A stretch of DNA of 64,000 nucleotides from an uncultured Endozoicomonas sp. (GCF_947495845.1 NZ_CANMAO010000022.1:1-64000), one strand, 5' to 3'. Positions 1 to 9,714 are shown, counted from the first letter of the stretch. Numbers and translations: made by a program. The notes: a model not told the origin generated them from the sequence alone.

Positions 1-8
1 GAGGCAAC

Positions 9-353
9 ATGTCCGATAAACGTCAATTCTGGTTCCAGCATATTGAACAGTGGGAACAATCTGGACTTTCTCAAACCGAATACGCTCGTCAACAAGGGCT
101 GTCCATAAAGTCATTTGGTTATTACCGTCGACGCTACAACAGTAAGCAGTCTTTGCCTGTGAGTCCCGCTGTTTCTTTGTTGCCCGTCAATGTGGCAACC
201 GACAAATCAGTAGAGCAATCAGTAGCGCAATCGGTAAAGACCCGCGGTTCCGGCATTACCCTGATAAGTTCCAGTGGCTTTCGCATTGAGCTTTCTTCCG
301 ATTTTGATCCTGTGGCTTTACAGTCCGTTCTCAACATTCTGGAGGCCGCATGA
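9..353 (+). CDS. tnpA: IS66 accessory protein TnpA
   Basis: This 114-residue protein matches the IS66 TnpA family, a small DNA-binding accessory protein needed with TnpB and TnpC for transposition. The N-terminal half contains a helix-turn-helix region of the kind W-x-SGLSQTEYARQQGLS (about residues 15-35), followed by the YYRRR basic stretch typical of the family. It overlaps tnpB by four bases, the translational coupling usual in IS66 elements. The length is normal and the gene appears intact. Confidence 0.9.
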   Translation: MSDKRQFWFQHIEQWEQSGLSQTEYARQQGLSIKSFGYYRRRYNSKQSLPVSPAVSLLPVNVATDKSVEQSVAQSVKTRGSGITLISSSGFRIELSSDFDPVALQSVLNILEAA

Positions 354-709
354 TCGGCGATGCGACGTCTCTTAACGTCTATCTGGCACCGGGTGTCACT
401 GACATGCGCAAGTCCATCGATGGTCTTGCCTTGATTGTTAGTGAAGTGCTGGAACTTGATCCGTTTTCAGAGAGTTTGTTTGTATTCTGCAACCGTGGAC
501 GGAACAAACTCAAAATTCTGCACTGGCAAACCAATGGCTTCTGGCTCTATTACCGCCGCCTTGAGAAAGGTCGATTCAAATGGCCTGCCGCTGATTCATC
601 ATACGACGCTGTGAGCATTACCCGCAGGGAGCTGAACTGGTTACTGGATGGATTACCTCTTCATCAGAAAAGCGCCCATCGTCCGATGCTTTACCAAGCG
701 GTGGCCTGA
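350..709 (+). CDS. tnpB: IS66 accessory protein TnpB (Orf2)
   Basis: The 119-residue product is a full-length IS66 Orf2/TnpB protein. It has the family hallmarks: GVTDMRKSIDGLA near residues 14-27, the FCNRGRNKLKILHW block in the middle, and a WPAAD/LNWLLDG segment near the C terminus. Its biochemical role in transposition is poorly defined. The start ATG overlaps the tnpA stop, and tnpC begins 60 bases downstream. Confidence 0.93.
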   Translation: MIGDATSLNVYLAPGVTDMRKSIDGLALIVSEVLELDPFSESLFVFCNRGRNKLKILHWQTNGFWLYYRRLEKGRFKWPAADSSYDAVSITRRELNWLLDGLPLHQKSAHRPMLYQAVA

Positions 710-769
710 TCATCATTGCCATAATCTGGCTCAATAAAATGGTGATGAAGTTCTGCGATAATAACGGGC

Positions 770-2475
770 ATGAATACTGTGACCGTAACTACCCAGACCC
801 TTGAAGACCTTCAGCTGAAAGTGACCCAGCTTGAAGCGAAACTGGCGTGGTACGAAGAACAGTTCCGGCTGAGCAAGCATCAGCAATTCGGCGCATCCAG
901 TGAGCGTTTCGAAGGCCAGGGCGTTCTGTTTAATGAAGCCGAGACTCTGGTGGAAGAAGCTGCGGATGAACCAGAAGTTCAGCAAGTGCCCGCGCACGAA
1001 CGCAAGAAGCCCGTCAGGAAAACGCTGTCTGACGAATTACCACGGGACGTGGTAGAAGTTGATATCCCTGACGAAGAAAAACAGTGCGACTGCTGCGGAG
1101 GCGAACTCAAGGCGTTTGGTCATGAAAGCAGCTGTAAGCTGGATATCGTGCCTGCGCAGGTTAAGGTACTGGAAATCCGTCGTTTGAAATACGCCTGTGC
1201 CTGTGAATCGGGCGTTAAGACAGCGCCAGTCCCCAAAATGCCGATTCCAAAAAGTATTTCGACACCGGGACTGCTGGCCTGGATCATTACCAGCAAATAC
1301 TGCGATGCTCTGCCGCTGTATCGTCAGGAATTCATTCTCAAGCGCATGGGGGCTGAGATTTCCCGTACGACCATGGCTGAATGGATGATCCGTGCATCCA
1401 ATCTGCTTCTGCCTCTGTATGAAGCTCTGTGTCGCCACCTGGTCCGGCAACCTTATATACAGGCTGACGAAACCACCCTGCAGGTGCTCAAGGAGAAAGA
1501 CCGACACCCGCAGAGCAAATCCTACATGTGGCTGTACCGAACGGGTGAACAGCTCGAATCGCCTATTGTGTTATACGACTATCAGACAGGGCGCGACCAT
1601 CAATGCCCGCTGGCCTTTCTGGAAGGATTCAAAGGCTTCCTGCAGTGCGATGGACACTCGGCTTATAAAACCCTGAGCAGCAAGCAACCAGACATTGAAT
1701 TGGTAGGCTGCATGGCTCACGCACGCCGAAAGTTCAAAGAAGCGCTGGATGCTCATCCAAAAAAGAAAGGCGACAGCGGCCAGAAAATCAGTCGTCCGGC
1801 TCAAGCACTCAACATGATCCGGCAACTCTACGCTATCGAGCGTCGGATCAAGTACAAAACGACAGAAGAACGGTATCAGGTTCGCCAGACCGAGAGCCGT
1901 CCTATTATGGACAAGTTCCGACGATGGCTGGAAAAGCAGAAACCGAGAATCCTGCCAGAAAGCAAACTGGGCAAAGCCATCACCTATGCCCTGAACCAGT
2001 GGCCGTATCTGTCGCGTTACCTAGGAGCCTGACCGAGAATAGGTTGCCCTACTGTGGTGGCAGTAAATTGATCTAAAAACTCTGTTTTGTTCAGCAAATA
2101 GCACCACTATTCACTTCACAAAACAGAGTTTTTATCCTCAATTTTCTACCATCCTCGCTACGGGCGCTATTCTCGGTCAGTCTCCTAGACAGTGGTCTGG
2201 TGGAAATGGATAACAATGCTGCCGAGCGCGCCATCAAACCTTTCGTCATAGGCCGAAAGAACTGGATGTTTGCAAATTCAGTGAACGGAGCCAACGCCAG
2301 TGCGGTACTGTACAGTCTGATAGAAACCGCCAAGGCCAACGGGCTGGAGCCCTATGCCTGGTTTCGCTATGCATTGACCAGGTTGCCGCAACTGGAAAAA
2401 GGAACTTGCGTCGAGCACCTGTTGCCAATCAGCCTTGCACCAGATGACATTAAGGTAGTGGATTACTTCCAGTAG
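770..2475 (+). pseudogene. tnpC: IS66 transposase TnpC, interrupted by a MITE
   Basis: The 5' part (770-2020) encodes the IS66 DDE transposase: an N-terminal coiled region, a zinc-binding segment with CDCCGGE (about residues 104-110), and the catalytic region starting near QADETTLQVL. At 2021 the frame runs into a 160-bp inserted element and stops at 2032. The remainder resumes at 2189 in the original frame with DSGLVEMDNNAAERAIKPF, the strongly conserved segment before the last catalytic Glu, and ends at 2475. Joining the codons across the insert after removing one CTAG copy restores YLDSGLVEMD, so this is a clean insertion rather than decay. No functional transposase should be made. Confidence 0.93.
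2025..2184. mobile_element. 160-bp MITE with 18-bp terminal inverted repeats and a CTAG duplication
   Basis: The element begins GAGCCTGACCGAGAATAG and ends with the reverse complement of GAGACTGACCGAGAATAG, so 17 of 18 terminal positions match. It is flanked by CTAG on both sides (2021-2024 and 2185-2188), and removing the element plus one CTAG restores the tnpC frame. Inside is a second, perfect 16-bp inverted repeat (2075-2090 and 2118-2133, AAAAACTCTGTTTTGT). It is far too short to code for a transposase. A CTAG (YTAR) target is known for IS5- and IS701-type transposases, so one of these may mobilise it; that is inference. Confidence 0.9.
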
Positions 2476-2732
2476 TGGAAGGTGCTGTTGCCCGGTCGTT
2501 TACCAAGCTACTTTCTCAACAGCAAGTCATGCAGTTGACTTACAGTGTCGCAAGGTTCATCAAAACTACCTGAAAGACAGCTTTTTCTTTTTGGGCTTTC
2601 TTTGCTGAAGGTGGCAGAGAAACAGGGCTTGATCTTAAGCCACATCGCTTGCCGCCGACTATCTGGCATGGTCCCAATCTTTCTTTATCCCTGGATTTAC
2701 TCAGGGAGTGAGGTCTTTCAGGAACGTTATCC

Positions 2733-5700
2733 ATGGATGGAAGCAATCGGTCTGGTTTAATTGTGCATGGCCAGCGTAATACGCCACTGCATCAAGGCGG
2801 CAGTGTACAGAATGAGAAGTCATCCAAGAGCTGGAAAGGTCGATTTGCTTCGGTGCTTAAGTCCTGCGTTCGCTTGATACCTCGAATGGTAAAGAGTATT
2901 GGAAAGCAAATAGCATCCCGAAAAATCACCCGGCATGAACCCTCCTTATCGGTTAAGGCTGCTACATCGACTGTTGCTAATAAAACGCTTCAAACACCAA
3001 AGATGCATGGGGTTTCCCACCAACAGAAAAACAGCCTTACTGTTGAAGACCATATTGCGGCCATGCACGGGAAGAGGTGCAGCATTCAATCGACACCGAC
3101 AGCCGAGGTCGCTCCAGAATCATCAATCTTTAAGGATGAGGGTTGTGAAGATATTGAAGAAGATAACCCTTTAGGGATTAGGCCTGGCAATAGGCCAAGC
3201 CCGGAAATGATGCATGATTTACTGAGTTCGGGGGCATTCGAAACCAAGAAGGGTATTGATGGACTCCGTAAAACGCTCGACACATTAAATGATGATGATG
3301 CCTTCTCACTGCTGGGATCTAAAAATAGTAAAGGGGAGTCCATCTTATTTGCAGCGTTGGTTGGAAATAAAGGCAATACCGCCCAATTGGTTATTGATCT
3401 TATATTGCAAAGTCATGCAACAAAGGCAGAGAAACTCGAACTGTTGTCTGCCAGAAATTCAGAAGGTGCTCCCGCGTTGTTTGTTGCATTAGACGCTGGT
3501 TGTTTAGACAGTGTTGATGCATTTGTCGATGGCATCCTGAACAGCTCTTTAACACGAGGTTCAAAGCACAATCTGCTTGCTGCCAAATACAATGATGAAG
3601 GGCCGTCAGGGTTGTTTGTTGCCATGCTAAATGAACAGGTGGATTGTGTTCAACAGTATATGCAGCGGGTTTTGGCTAGCCCTGCTCTCACGGAAGGCGC
3701 AAAGCAGTCTCTATTTTCTGCTCAAAGCCGTGGAGGAACGCCTGGCCTTAATCGCGCCTTGCGGGATGGTAATGATGAAGTTGTTGACCTTTATATAAAG
3801 CAAATACTGGGCAGCCCGTTGAGCAATGATGCGAAAGTGTTACTGCTGAAGTCGGAGAATGAAGCGGCGGATTCAGGGCTGTTTTGGGCGATGGCTAAGG
3901 GCAATGAAAAAGTGACTCAGTGCTTCGTTGAAAGGGTATTGAAGGATGATGCTCTCACTGACGAAGATAAAGGTAAACTGTTGTCTGCAGAAAGTGGCGA
4001 TGGTACTTCCGGGTTGTATCATGCGATGAATCAGCATCATAGTGGTGTCGCTAAGCTTTTCACTGAATGCATTCGTAGCAGTGATCTTGATGAAGATATT
4101 CAAGATGATCTTTTGCAGGCGTCGTCTAGTGAATTTTTGGACGTCGATTCATTCCCTAATGAACAGTCAGCAAAGAATGTCTCATTGATTGCGCAGAAAC
4201 TTGAGCAACTCCAAAGTGAGCGCCGTGAGTATGAGCAAAATACATTGTTTAACGACGATGCTGGAAGTATTGATTCAGGTTTTGTGGATGATGAAGAGAA
4301 TGAAAGTGAACCCAAAATTCTGAGCTATATGTCACGGGGGAGGCGAAGAAACTTAAATGGTAAAGCGGTTCGTGAAGACAGTGGCGAGAAAATATGGTGC
4401 AGGCACCTGGCGCTAGCCTTTGCCAGAGGTGTATTTGGAACCAAAGAAAGTAATAAATATTATGACATTAATACACTGGATAAAATAGCCAGGCACTCTG
4501 GAATTCCAAATGATGCAAAGTATCTTTCATCGTTTGAACATAGGCAGCCCAAAGAAGGTTATTATTTTGATACTCAGCGTTTAGGTGAATCGATAAAGAA
4601 AGCATTGATAAATAATCAAGAGGATTCAGAAAAAGCTCGATACGTATTGGTGAGCAATAGCCATGCAATGGGCTTAGGGGTGAAGCGCTACCCTGATCGC
4701 CCCGAGATTAAACTATCTTTTTATGATCCTAACGACACGTTACGTGTTCAGCATCTTATTGTTCCGTCGTTAGAAGCTTTGGGTAATGTTTCTCTCAATG
4801 ATTTACTTGATGATAGATCTATTGATATTTATTTTGAGGAAGATGGTTTTTCTGGGGCACTATTAGCACCGTTTGCAGGCAAAGAGTCTGAGAATGCTAT
4901 TGCTTATGTAGATACCAAATTCACGCCGGGATTACTGAATAATCTACTCAGCTTTGGACATCTTGGTATTGGAAATATTGCCGAAAGGTTAAAAGACCAC
5001 ATCAACCACCTTGATAGAAAAGGGGCCATAGCACTGCTCTCGGCAAGTATTTCACCAGATGAACGTGGTCTTGGAAAAGCATGTGAACATGGTCATTGCT
5101 TAAGTGTTCGATCCTATTTGGATGTGGTTCTGGCAAGTAGCCTTTCATTTGCGGATAAACAGCAAGTGTTAGGTAATCAGTTTTTACGAGACGCTATGGA
5201 GCGATGGGGTGCAGACGTAACCAGAGCATTAACTGAAGGTATACTTGAAAGCAATCTGAGTGTAGGTGAAAAAATTGACTTGTTAGAGGCAAAGAATGTA
5301 ACGAATACACCAAGTTTATTTTCTGGTTTAAGGCATGGTAAAGAAGAACCTATTGGGGTCTACATTCGCGTGATTCTGGAGAGCAATCTCCCCATAAATG
5401 CAAAAGAGAGGTTGGTAGCGGGGAATGGATCCACTAAGTCAGGGCTGTATGCAGCGTTTAGAGATGATAACCCCGAGAGTATAAACGCCTACACAAACGC
5501 CATATTGAGCAGCAAACAGTTGGATGGTAAGGCCGTCATCAGATTACTGACGCCAAGAGCGTTTGAAAAAGAGTCCGGCCTAGTTTTGGCAATACAGCAA
5601 GATAACATAGATAGTGTCGATGCCTTTGTACGACAGGTACTCGGCAGTGAGCGGAGCCAGCATACGAAAGAACGGCTGCTATCGATCACTGATCACCTGC

Positions 5701-5804
5701 AAGACGATCAGAGCCTCTATAGCTCTCCAGCATACCGTCGTTACAGCTCTGCAATAGAGAGCAGCGAGTTGAAAGAAAGCAGAAAGCAGCGGCTATTGGA
5801 GTAA
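2733..5804 (+). CDS. Candidate type III effector, ShET2/EspL-like cysteine protease between two repeat arrays
   Basis: The 1023-residue protein has a central segment (about 545-720) resembling the Shigella enterotoxin 2/EspL family, cysteine proteases delivered by type III secretion. Residues matching the EspL catalytic triad are visible: Cys556 in WCRHLA, His644 in SNSHAMGLG and Asp665 in FYDPND. Spacings of 88 and 21 residues are close to those of EspL. About six helical repeats of 44-46 residues, with the theme GLFxAMxxGNxxxVxxYxxxILxSxLxxxxKxxLL, precede the domain (about 190-460) and four or five follow it (about 755-1010). EspL itself has ankyrin-like repeats only after the protease. 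The N terminus is basic and has no Sec signal. The ATG is preceded by AGGA nine bases upstream. No secretion genes or chaperone lie nearby, so translocation is inferred from the family. Confidence 0.72.
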   Translation: MDGSNRSGLIVHGQRNTPLHQGGSVQNEKSSKSWKGRFASVLKSCVRLIPRMVKSIGKQIASRKITRHEPSLSVKAATSTVANKTLQTPKMHGVSHQQKNSLTVEDHIAAMHGKRCSIQSTPTAEVAPESSIFKDEGCEDIEEDNPLGIRPGNRPSPEMMHDLLSSGAFETKKGIDGLRKTLDTLNDDDAFSLLGSKNSKGESILFAALVGNKGNTAQLVIDLILQSHATKAEKLELLSARNSEGAPALFVALDAGCLDSVDAFVDGILNSSLTRGSKHNLLAAKYNDEGPSGLFVAMLNEQVDCVQQYMQRVLASPALTEGAKQSLFSAQSRGGTPGLNRALRDGNDEVVDLYIKQILGSPLSNDAKVLLLKSENEAADSGLFWAMAKGNEKVTQCFVERVLKDDALTDEDKGKLLSAESGDGTSGLYHAMNQHHSGVAKLFTECIRSSDLDEDIQDDLLQASSSEFLDVDSFPNEQSAKNVSLIAQKLEQLQSERREYEQNTLFNDDAGSIDSGFVDDEENESEPKILSYMSRGRRRNLNGKAVREDSGEKIWCRHLALAFARGVFGTKESNKYYDINTLDKIARHSGIPNDAKYLSSFEHRQPKEGYYFDTQRLGESIKKALINNQEDSEKARYVLVSNSHAMGLGVKRYPDRPEIKLSFYDPNDTLRVQHLIVPSLEALGNVSLNDLLDDRSIDIYFEEDGFSGALLAPFAGKESENAIAYVDTKFTPGLLNNLLSFGHLGIGNIAERLKDHINHLDRKGAIALLSASISPDERGLGKACEHGHCLSVRSYLDVVLASSLSFADKQQVLGNQFLRDAMERWGADVTRALTEGILESNLSVGEKIDLLEAKNVTNTPSLFSGLRHGKEEPIGVYIRVILESNLPINAKERLVAGNGSTKSGLYAAFRDDNPESINAYTNAILSSKQLDGKAVIRLLTPRAFEKESGLVLAIQQDNIDSVDAFVRQVLGSERSQHTKERLLSITDHLQDDQSLYSSPAYRRYSSAIESSELKESRKQRLLE

Positions 5805-5838
5805 AAGTAATGACTAAAGGCGAAACACTCCGGCCGGA

Positions 5839-6307
5839 TCATGCCTGCTCAGTGCTGGCATGACTAAAGCGTTGCCGTGTGACCAGCCCCCATTTATCAT
5901 CTTGGTATTGATCCTCCTTATAGTCACCTGACGTGTAATCATTGATAACGTCCCGCCAAAATTTGACAGCATTATCAGCTCCTGCAACTTGTTTAATTTC
6001 CCAGCTGCTACCCAGTTCTCTGAAAATACTGGAGATAAATCGTTTGCCGACCTTGTTCTTTCTGAAATAGGGAACGACATAAAAATCACATACTTCGAAG
6101 GTGTCTGGAGACTTTCTCTCGATGGCGGTCAATGCGGCAGGTATAAAGCAGGTAACCCATAAAATTGCCTTCGATTTTTGGGTCTACTGAGAACAGGCCG
6201 TTTTGATCAGGCTTGTCTTGAATGATTTTTGAAAACTCTGCGCCGTATACCTGCACCAGATTCATATGCACTGGCATATTGTTGCGATCAACGGTGACTA
6301 TTTTCAT
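5839..6307 (-). pseudogene. GNAT-family acetyltransferase, frameshifted
   Basis: Two overlapping minus-strand frames together give one GNAT-like protein of about 155 residues. The first (6307 to about 6135) carries the N-terminal half with VQVYGAEFSKI and LFSVDPKIEGNFMGYLLY. The second (about 6135 to 5839) carries the acetyl-CoA binding half with CDFYVVPYFRKNKVGKRF, a degenerate form of the R/QxxGxG/A loop. The switch occurs near 6135-6145 and needs a one-base change. Either the gene is inactivated or there is a sequencing error. It lies between the effector-like gene and a DUF2164 gene, with no operon partner. Confidence 0.6.
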
Positions 6308-6495
6308 GGGAGCACGGATTGGTAGACTTAAGGATAGAAGAAAGTTTAGGCCACCTACAAATATCTACCGGTTGATTGAATTCCCTCCTATGTTGTTTTG
6401 AATGTTGTCAGATTGATGCGGCTAACTACTTATGGTTGGGTATTTATAACAACAAGTTAGATAATAGAAAAAACGCAGTATTACGAGGCCACAAA

Positions 6496-6741
6496 ATGGA
6501 AAAAATAAAACTCTCCAAACAAGATAAAGACCTGCTGATCAGTAAAATCAAAGAGTACTTTGATACTGAGTTAGAGCAGGAGATTGGTGGCTTTGAGGCA
6601 GAGTTTCTGATCGATTTTTTTGCCAGAGAGATCGGCCCACATTTTTATAATCAGGGGCTGACGGATGCTCATACGCTGTTTTTGGAAAAAACAGAAGAGA
6701 TGGGATATCTGATGCAGGAGCTGGAAAAGCCTACCCGGTGA
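6496..6741 (+). CDS. DUF2164 family protein
   Basis: The 81-residue product matches DUF2164, a small cytosolic protein family of unknown function. Family features are the opening IKLSKQDKDLLISKIKEYF, the central IGGFEAEFLIDFF and the closing GPHFYNQGLTDA. I chose the ATG at 6496, preceded by ACGAGG, because an upstream in-frame ATG at 6376 would add 40 residues unlike the family. It is monocistronic and no regulatory site is evident. Confidence 0.82.
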   Translation: MEKIKLSKQDKDLLISKIKEYFDTELEQEIGGFEAEFLIDFFAREIGPHFYNQGLTDAHTLFLEKTEEMGYLMQELEKPTR

Positions 6742-6953
6742 AAGAGCTGCCAATAATGGTGTAGAACTTTATGATGAAATGTGATCTTTTTGTCCTTATT
6801 AATAATGTGTGAATGCAATCTGTAGATAGAAAGCGTCGGGCGATATGAAGAGATTGTTGAGGAATATTTATACGAGAGTTGTCAGTCGATGCAGGTAATC
6901 TGCACCGACTGGCCAAGCGGTTAGGTCTTAAATAACCTTATTTTAAAGCACAA

Positions 6954-8105
6954 TTACATAGCCGCCGCAAAGATGGCAGTAATTTCTTCAGCCGTTGCCT
7001 GTTTAGGGTTTGTGAAACCGCAAGCATCTTTCAGGGCATTTTCGGTCAGGGTTGGGAAGTCTTCTTCTTTGACGCCCAGTACTGTAAGACCTGCAGGGAT
7101 TTCAATTCGTGCAGACAGTGCCTTGATCAGTTCTATGGCTTTCGCAGCACCTTCTTCCGCACTCATGTCAGTCACATCAGCACCCAGTGCTTTGGCAACA
7201 TCGGTCAGGCGCTCTGGGCAAACCTGTGCGTTGTAGCTTTGTACGTGTGGCAGCAGAACCGCGTTGCAGACACCGTGTGGCAGGTCGTAGAAACCACCCA
7301 GCTGGTGTGCCATGGCGTGTACATAACCGAGGCTGGCGTTGTTGAATGCCATGCCGGCCAGAAGCTGGGCGTAAGCCATGGCTTCACGGGCTTCCATGTT
7401 CTCACCGTCGTTTACTGCGTTTTCCAGATGATCACGAATCAATTCGATGGCTTTGATGGCGCAGCAGTCAGTCACGGGTGTAGCGATGGTGGAAACGTAA
7501 GCTTCAACCGCGTGGGTCAGTGCATCCATACCCGTAGCGGCAGTCAGAGACTTGGGCATGCCAGTCATCAGAGCAGGGTCGTTTACTGACATCAGTGGTG
7601 TGGTGTTTTTATCCACGATAGCCATTTTCACATGACGGACTTCATCAGTGATGATGCAGAAACGAGTGATTTCAGACGCTGTGCCTGCCGTTGTGTTGAT
7701 GGCAACCAGAGGGAACTGTGGTTTGGCAGAAACGTCGACACCTTCGTAGTCACGAATATGACCACCATTAGAAGCGACCAGCGCAATACCTTTAGCGCAA
7801 TCGTGAGGAGAGCCACCCCCCAGAGAAATGACGAAGTCACAGTCGTTTTCCTGCAGCAGAGCCAGGCCAGCTTCAACGTTGCCGCAAGTAGGGTTTGGTT
7901 GAGTACCGTCAAAGACGACAGAGGTTATGCCATCAGCACCCAGTTTTTCGACAACAGCACCAACCATGCCAACGTCGTTCAGCACTTTGTCGGTGACGAT
8001 CAGTGCTTTTTTAAAGCCCAGCCCAGCGATATCGCTGATGGATGCTTCAAGGCAGCCACTGCCCATTTGGTTAACAGCAGGCATGAAGAATTTCATTGCA
8101 GTCAT
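6954..8105 (-). CDS. Iron-containing alcohol dehydrogenase (YiaY/FucO type)
   Basis: This 383-residue cytosolic protein belongs to the group III, iron-dependent alcohol dehydrogenases, which interconvert alcohols and aldehydes with NAD(H). Visible features are the nucleotide-binding [11 protein letters not shown] (about residues 97-107), the [12 protein letters not shown] block, and the metal-binding stretches [10 protein letters not shown] and [16 protein letters not shown]. Length is typical. AAAGGA lies eight bases before the ATG. Its substrate could be ethanol, 1,3-propanediol or lactaldehyde; the sequence alone does not decide. It is divergently transcribed from the Mrr-like gene and has no operon partner. 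Confidence 0.9.
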   Translation of the reverse strand: MTAMKFFMPAVNQMGSGCLEASISDIAGLGFKKALIVTDKVLNDVGMVGAVVEKLGADGITSVVFDGTQPNPTCGNVEAGLALLQENDCDFVISLGGGSPHDCAKGIALVASNGGHIRDYEGVDVSAKPQFPLVAINTTAGTASEITRFCIITDEVRHVKMAIVDKNTTPLMSVNDPALMTGMPKSLTAATGMDALTHAVEAYVSTIATPVTDCCAIKAIELIRDHLENAVNDGENMEAREAMAYAQLLAGMAFNNASLGYVHAMAHQLGGFYDLPHGVCNAVLLPHVQSYNAQVCPERLTDVAKALGADVTDMSAEEGAAKAIELIKALSARIEIPAGLTVLGVKEEDFPTLTENALKDACGFTNPKQATAEEITAIFAAAM

Positions 8106-8502
8106 GGTTAAGTCCTTTCGTCAGAAAATGGTGTCACGTTCAAAAACGAGCATTAAAAAGACACAAACATACTAGATGCCATCGGGAATATTCATTTTGA
8201 TTTGAGTCAATGGATGGCGAAACTGAGGTGAGTATACAAAGTGTACTGTTAACGGGTAGCAGTAGTTTAGGTGGCTGTGTAACGGTTTTCGCGCTGGTTA
8301 TTAAACAAGTCCCCGGTAGTCTTTCCATCATGGCAATAATACGATGTCAGATAATGGTTAATTACTACGAAAGTGCAAAAGAGAGGTTTACAAATGTGAT
8401 TCAGTCGACATAATTGGGATTTAATAATGACTGTCGTTTATTGCATTTATAGGCGGCCTTCTTACTCTCAGTTGATCTCTGTATCCGATCTTGATTGTAC
8501 CG
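8106..8502. other. Divergent intergenic region between the dehydrogenase and the Mrr-like gene
   Basis: This 397-base gap must hold the promoters of both flanking genes. It is AT-rich, especially at 8330-8420. Short open frames occur on both strands, but none has a convincing ribosome binding site or a recognisable product. I see no clear sigma-70 pair, operator palindrome or repeat. Confidence 0.4.
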
Positions 8503-9714
8503 ATGTTAACAATAGAAAATCTTCAGGACATGGACTGGAAGCGCTTTGAAAGGCTGTGCCAGCAGTACTTTCAGTGCCAGGGGTATGAAACCCGGTTGAC
8601 CAATGCCCGTGATGGCGGCGTGGATATCGTGCTGGAAAAAGCGTTGTCCGATGAGAAAAAACAACGGGTTTACGTCAACTGCAATATTTGGCCACAGCCG
8701 AGAGCGGGTATGAAAAATGTACAGTCCCTGTTCAAGGCTATGGACACGGACGATGTACTTTTTGGTATGATTTTATCCGTCAACGGTTTCTCTGCGGGTG
8801 CTAAAGCCTATGCCCATGGCAGAAATATCCGGCTGATTTCGGAAGCGCAGTTTTTACCACTACTGGCGCAGCTGTCGGAAGATGATCAGGAGCGATTGGC
8901 GCAGGACGCGTTAGAGGAGAATTACTCAATACCGACGTGCCCTGCCTGCGGTTTGAAAATGGTTTTTAAAGCCGCATCTAAAGGAATAGTCACAGGGGGA
9001 TCGTTCTGGCGATGTCAGAGCTTTCCCTGCTGTGAGGAAAAAGTTCGAATAAAGGGACGTATTGTGAAGGAAGGAACCACTGCTTCGGCTGGTTTTCCGG
9101 AAGGCAGCATGGAGCTGCAGGAAAGCACCGTTGATCTTGATGCGGCATCATCTGTTCCAAATAGGCGGAGTTCAATACTGGCAGGTGCTTTGTTTTGCGT
9201 GCTAGTGGCAGGGCTTGCTGTTAAGGGTGGTTTTGTTGGCTTGGATTGGCTGAATAAACCGGAAGCGCAGCCTGTGGTTATAGCACCGCCAAAGCCGCCG
9301 GTTAAGAAAGACGTCATTGTTCAAGCATCAAGTGTTCAAATATCAAGTGCTCAACCCTCTGTTGCTCAAATCAAAAAAATAGACACTGTTGACCCTGCTC
9401 CCATCCTTCCAGAAGATGAACAGCTTGAAGCAGCCGTTAGTGTGGCTCTTACATCAGAACCTGCGTTAGAGAGAAACGCTTCTGAAGACGATGGGTTTGT
9501 CTGGGAGAAATTGACCAATCATCCAGCGGATCAGGCTGCAGCAAAAGTAAAAGGTCAGGCCTGGACTAAGTGGTACGAAGCCGAAGCCCCTTGGGGATGT
9601 GGTGAGTGGCGCTCCGGGGAGCATATGGTGGAGTGCGTCAATCATCGTAAAAAAGCACGGTTGCGCTTTGAAAAACTTTGGGCCGAAGGAAGATTCACCG
9701 GTTCAAGAGGCTGA
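8503..9714 (+). CDS. Mrr-like restriction-endonuclease-fold protein with zinc ribbon and membrane segment
   Basis: The 403-residue protein starts with a domain resembling the Mrr catalytic family (about residues 5-130), including the DGGVDIVL motif (Asp37, Asp41). The usual (E/Q)xK that should follow is replaced by Asn59-Cys60-Asn61 in VYVNCNIW, so cleavage activity is doubtful. A zinc ribbon of the topoisomerase type follows (Cys146, Cys149, Cys171, Cys176). A membrane helix (about 224-241), a Pro/Val-rich linker and a Trp-rich C-terminal segment complete it. I prefer the ATG at 8503 to the TTG at 8491; neither has a clear Shine-Dalgarno. The function is unknown; a DNA-binding role at the membrane is only a guess. 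Confidence 0.72.
   Translation: MLTIENLQDMDWKRFERLCQQYFQCQGYETRLTNARDGGVDIVLEKALSDEKKQRVYVNCNIWPQPRAGMKNVQSLFKAMDTDDVLFGMILSVNGFSAGAKAYAHGRNIRLISEAQFLPLLAQLSEDDQERLAQDALEENYSIPTCPACGLKMVFKAASKGIVTGGSFWRCQSFPCCEEKVRIKGRIVKEGTTASAGFPEGSMELQESTVDLDAASSVPNRRSSILAGALFCVLVAGLAVKGGFVGLDWLNKPEAQPVVIAPPKPPVKKDVIVQASSVQISSAQPSVAQIKKIDTVDPAPILPEDEQLEAAVSVALTSEPALERNASEDDGFVWEKLTNHPADQAAAKVKGQAWTKWYEAEAPWGCGEWRSGEHMVECVNHRKKARLRFEKLWAEGRFTGSRG

Larger units (their letters stand above)
1..2503 (+). mobile_element. IS66-family insertion sequence, left end outside the window
   Basis: Three consecutive genes in the order tnpA, tnpB, tnpC define an IS66 element. The right end is placed at about 2503, where the segment CCCGGTCGTTTAC follows the tnpC stop and resembles the reverse complement of IS66 terminal repeats. 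The left terminal repeat is not in the window. The copy is probably dead, because tnpC is interrupted by a small inverted-repeat element at 2025-2184. The exact right boundary is an inference, since the left repeat is not available for comparison. Confidence 0.88.

Noticed and set aside
8106-8200. Possible sigma-54 promoter (TGGCAT...) before the alcohol dehydrogenase
   Set aside because: The -24 half is similar but the -12 GC is missing at the right spacing.
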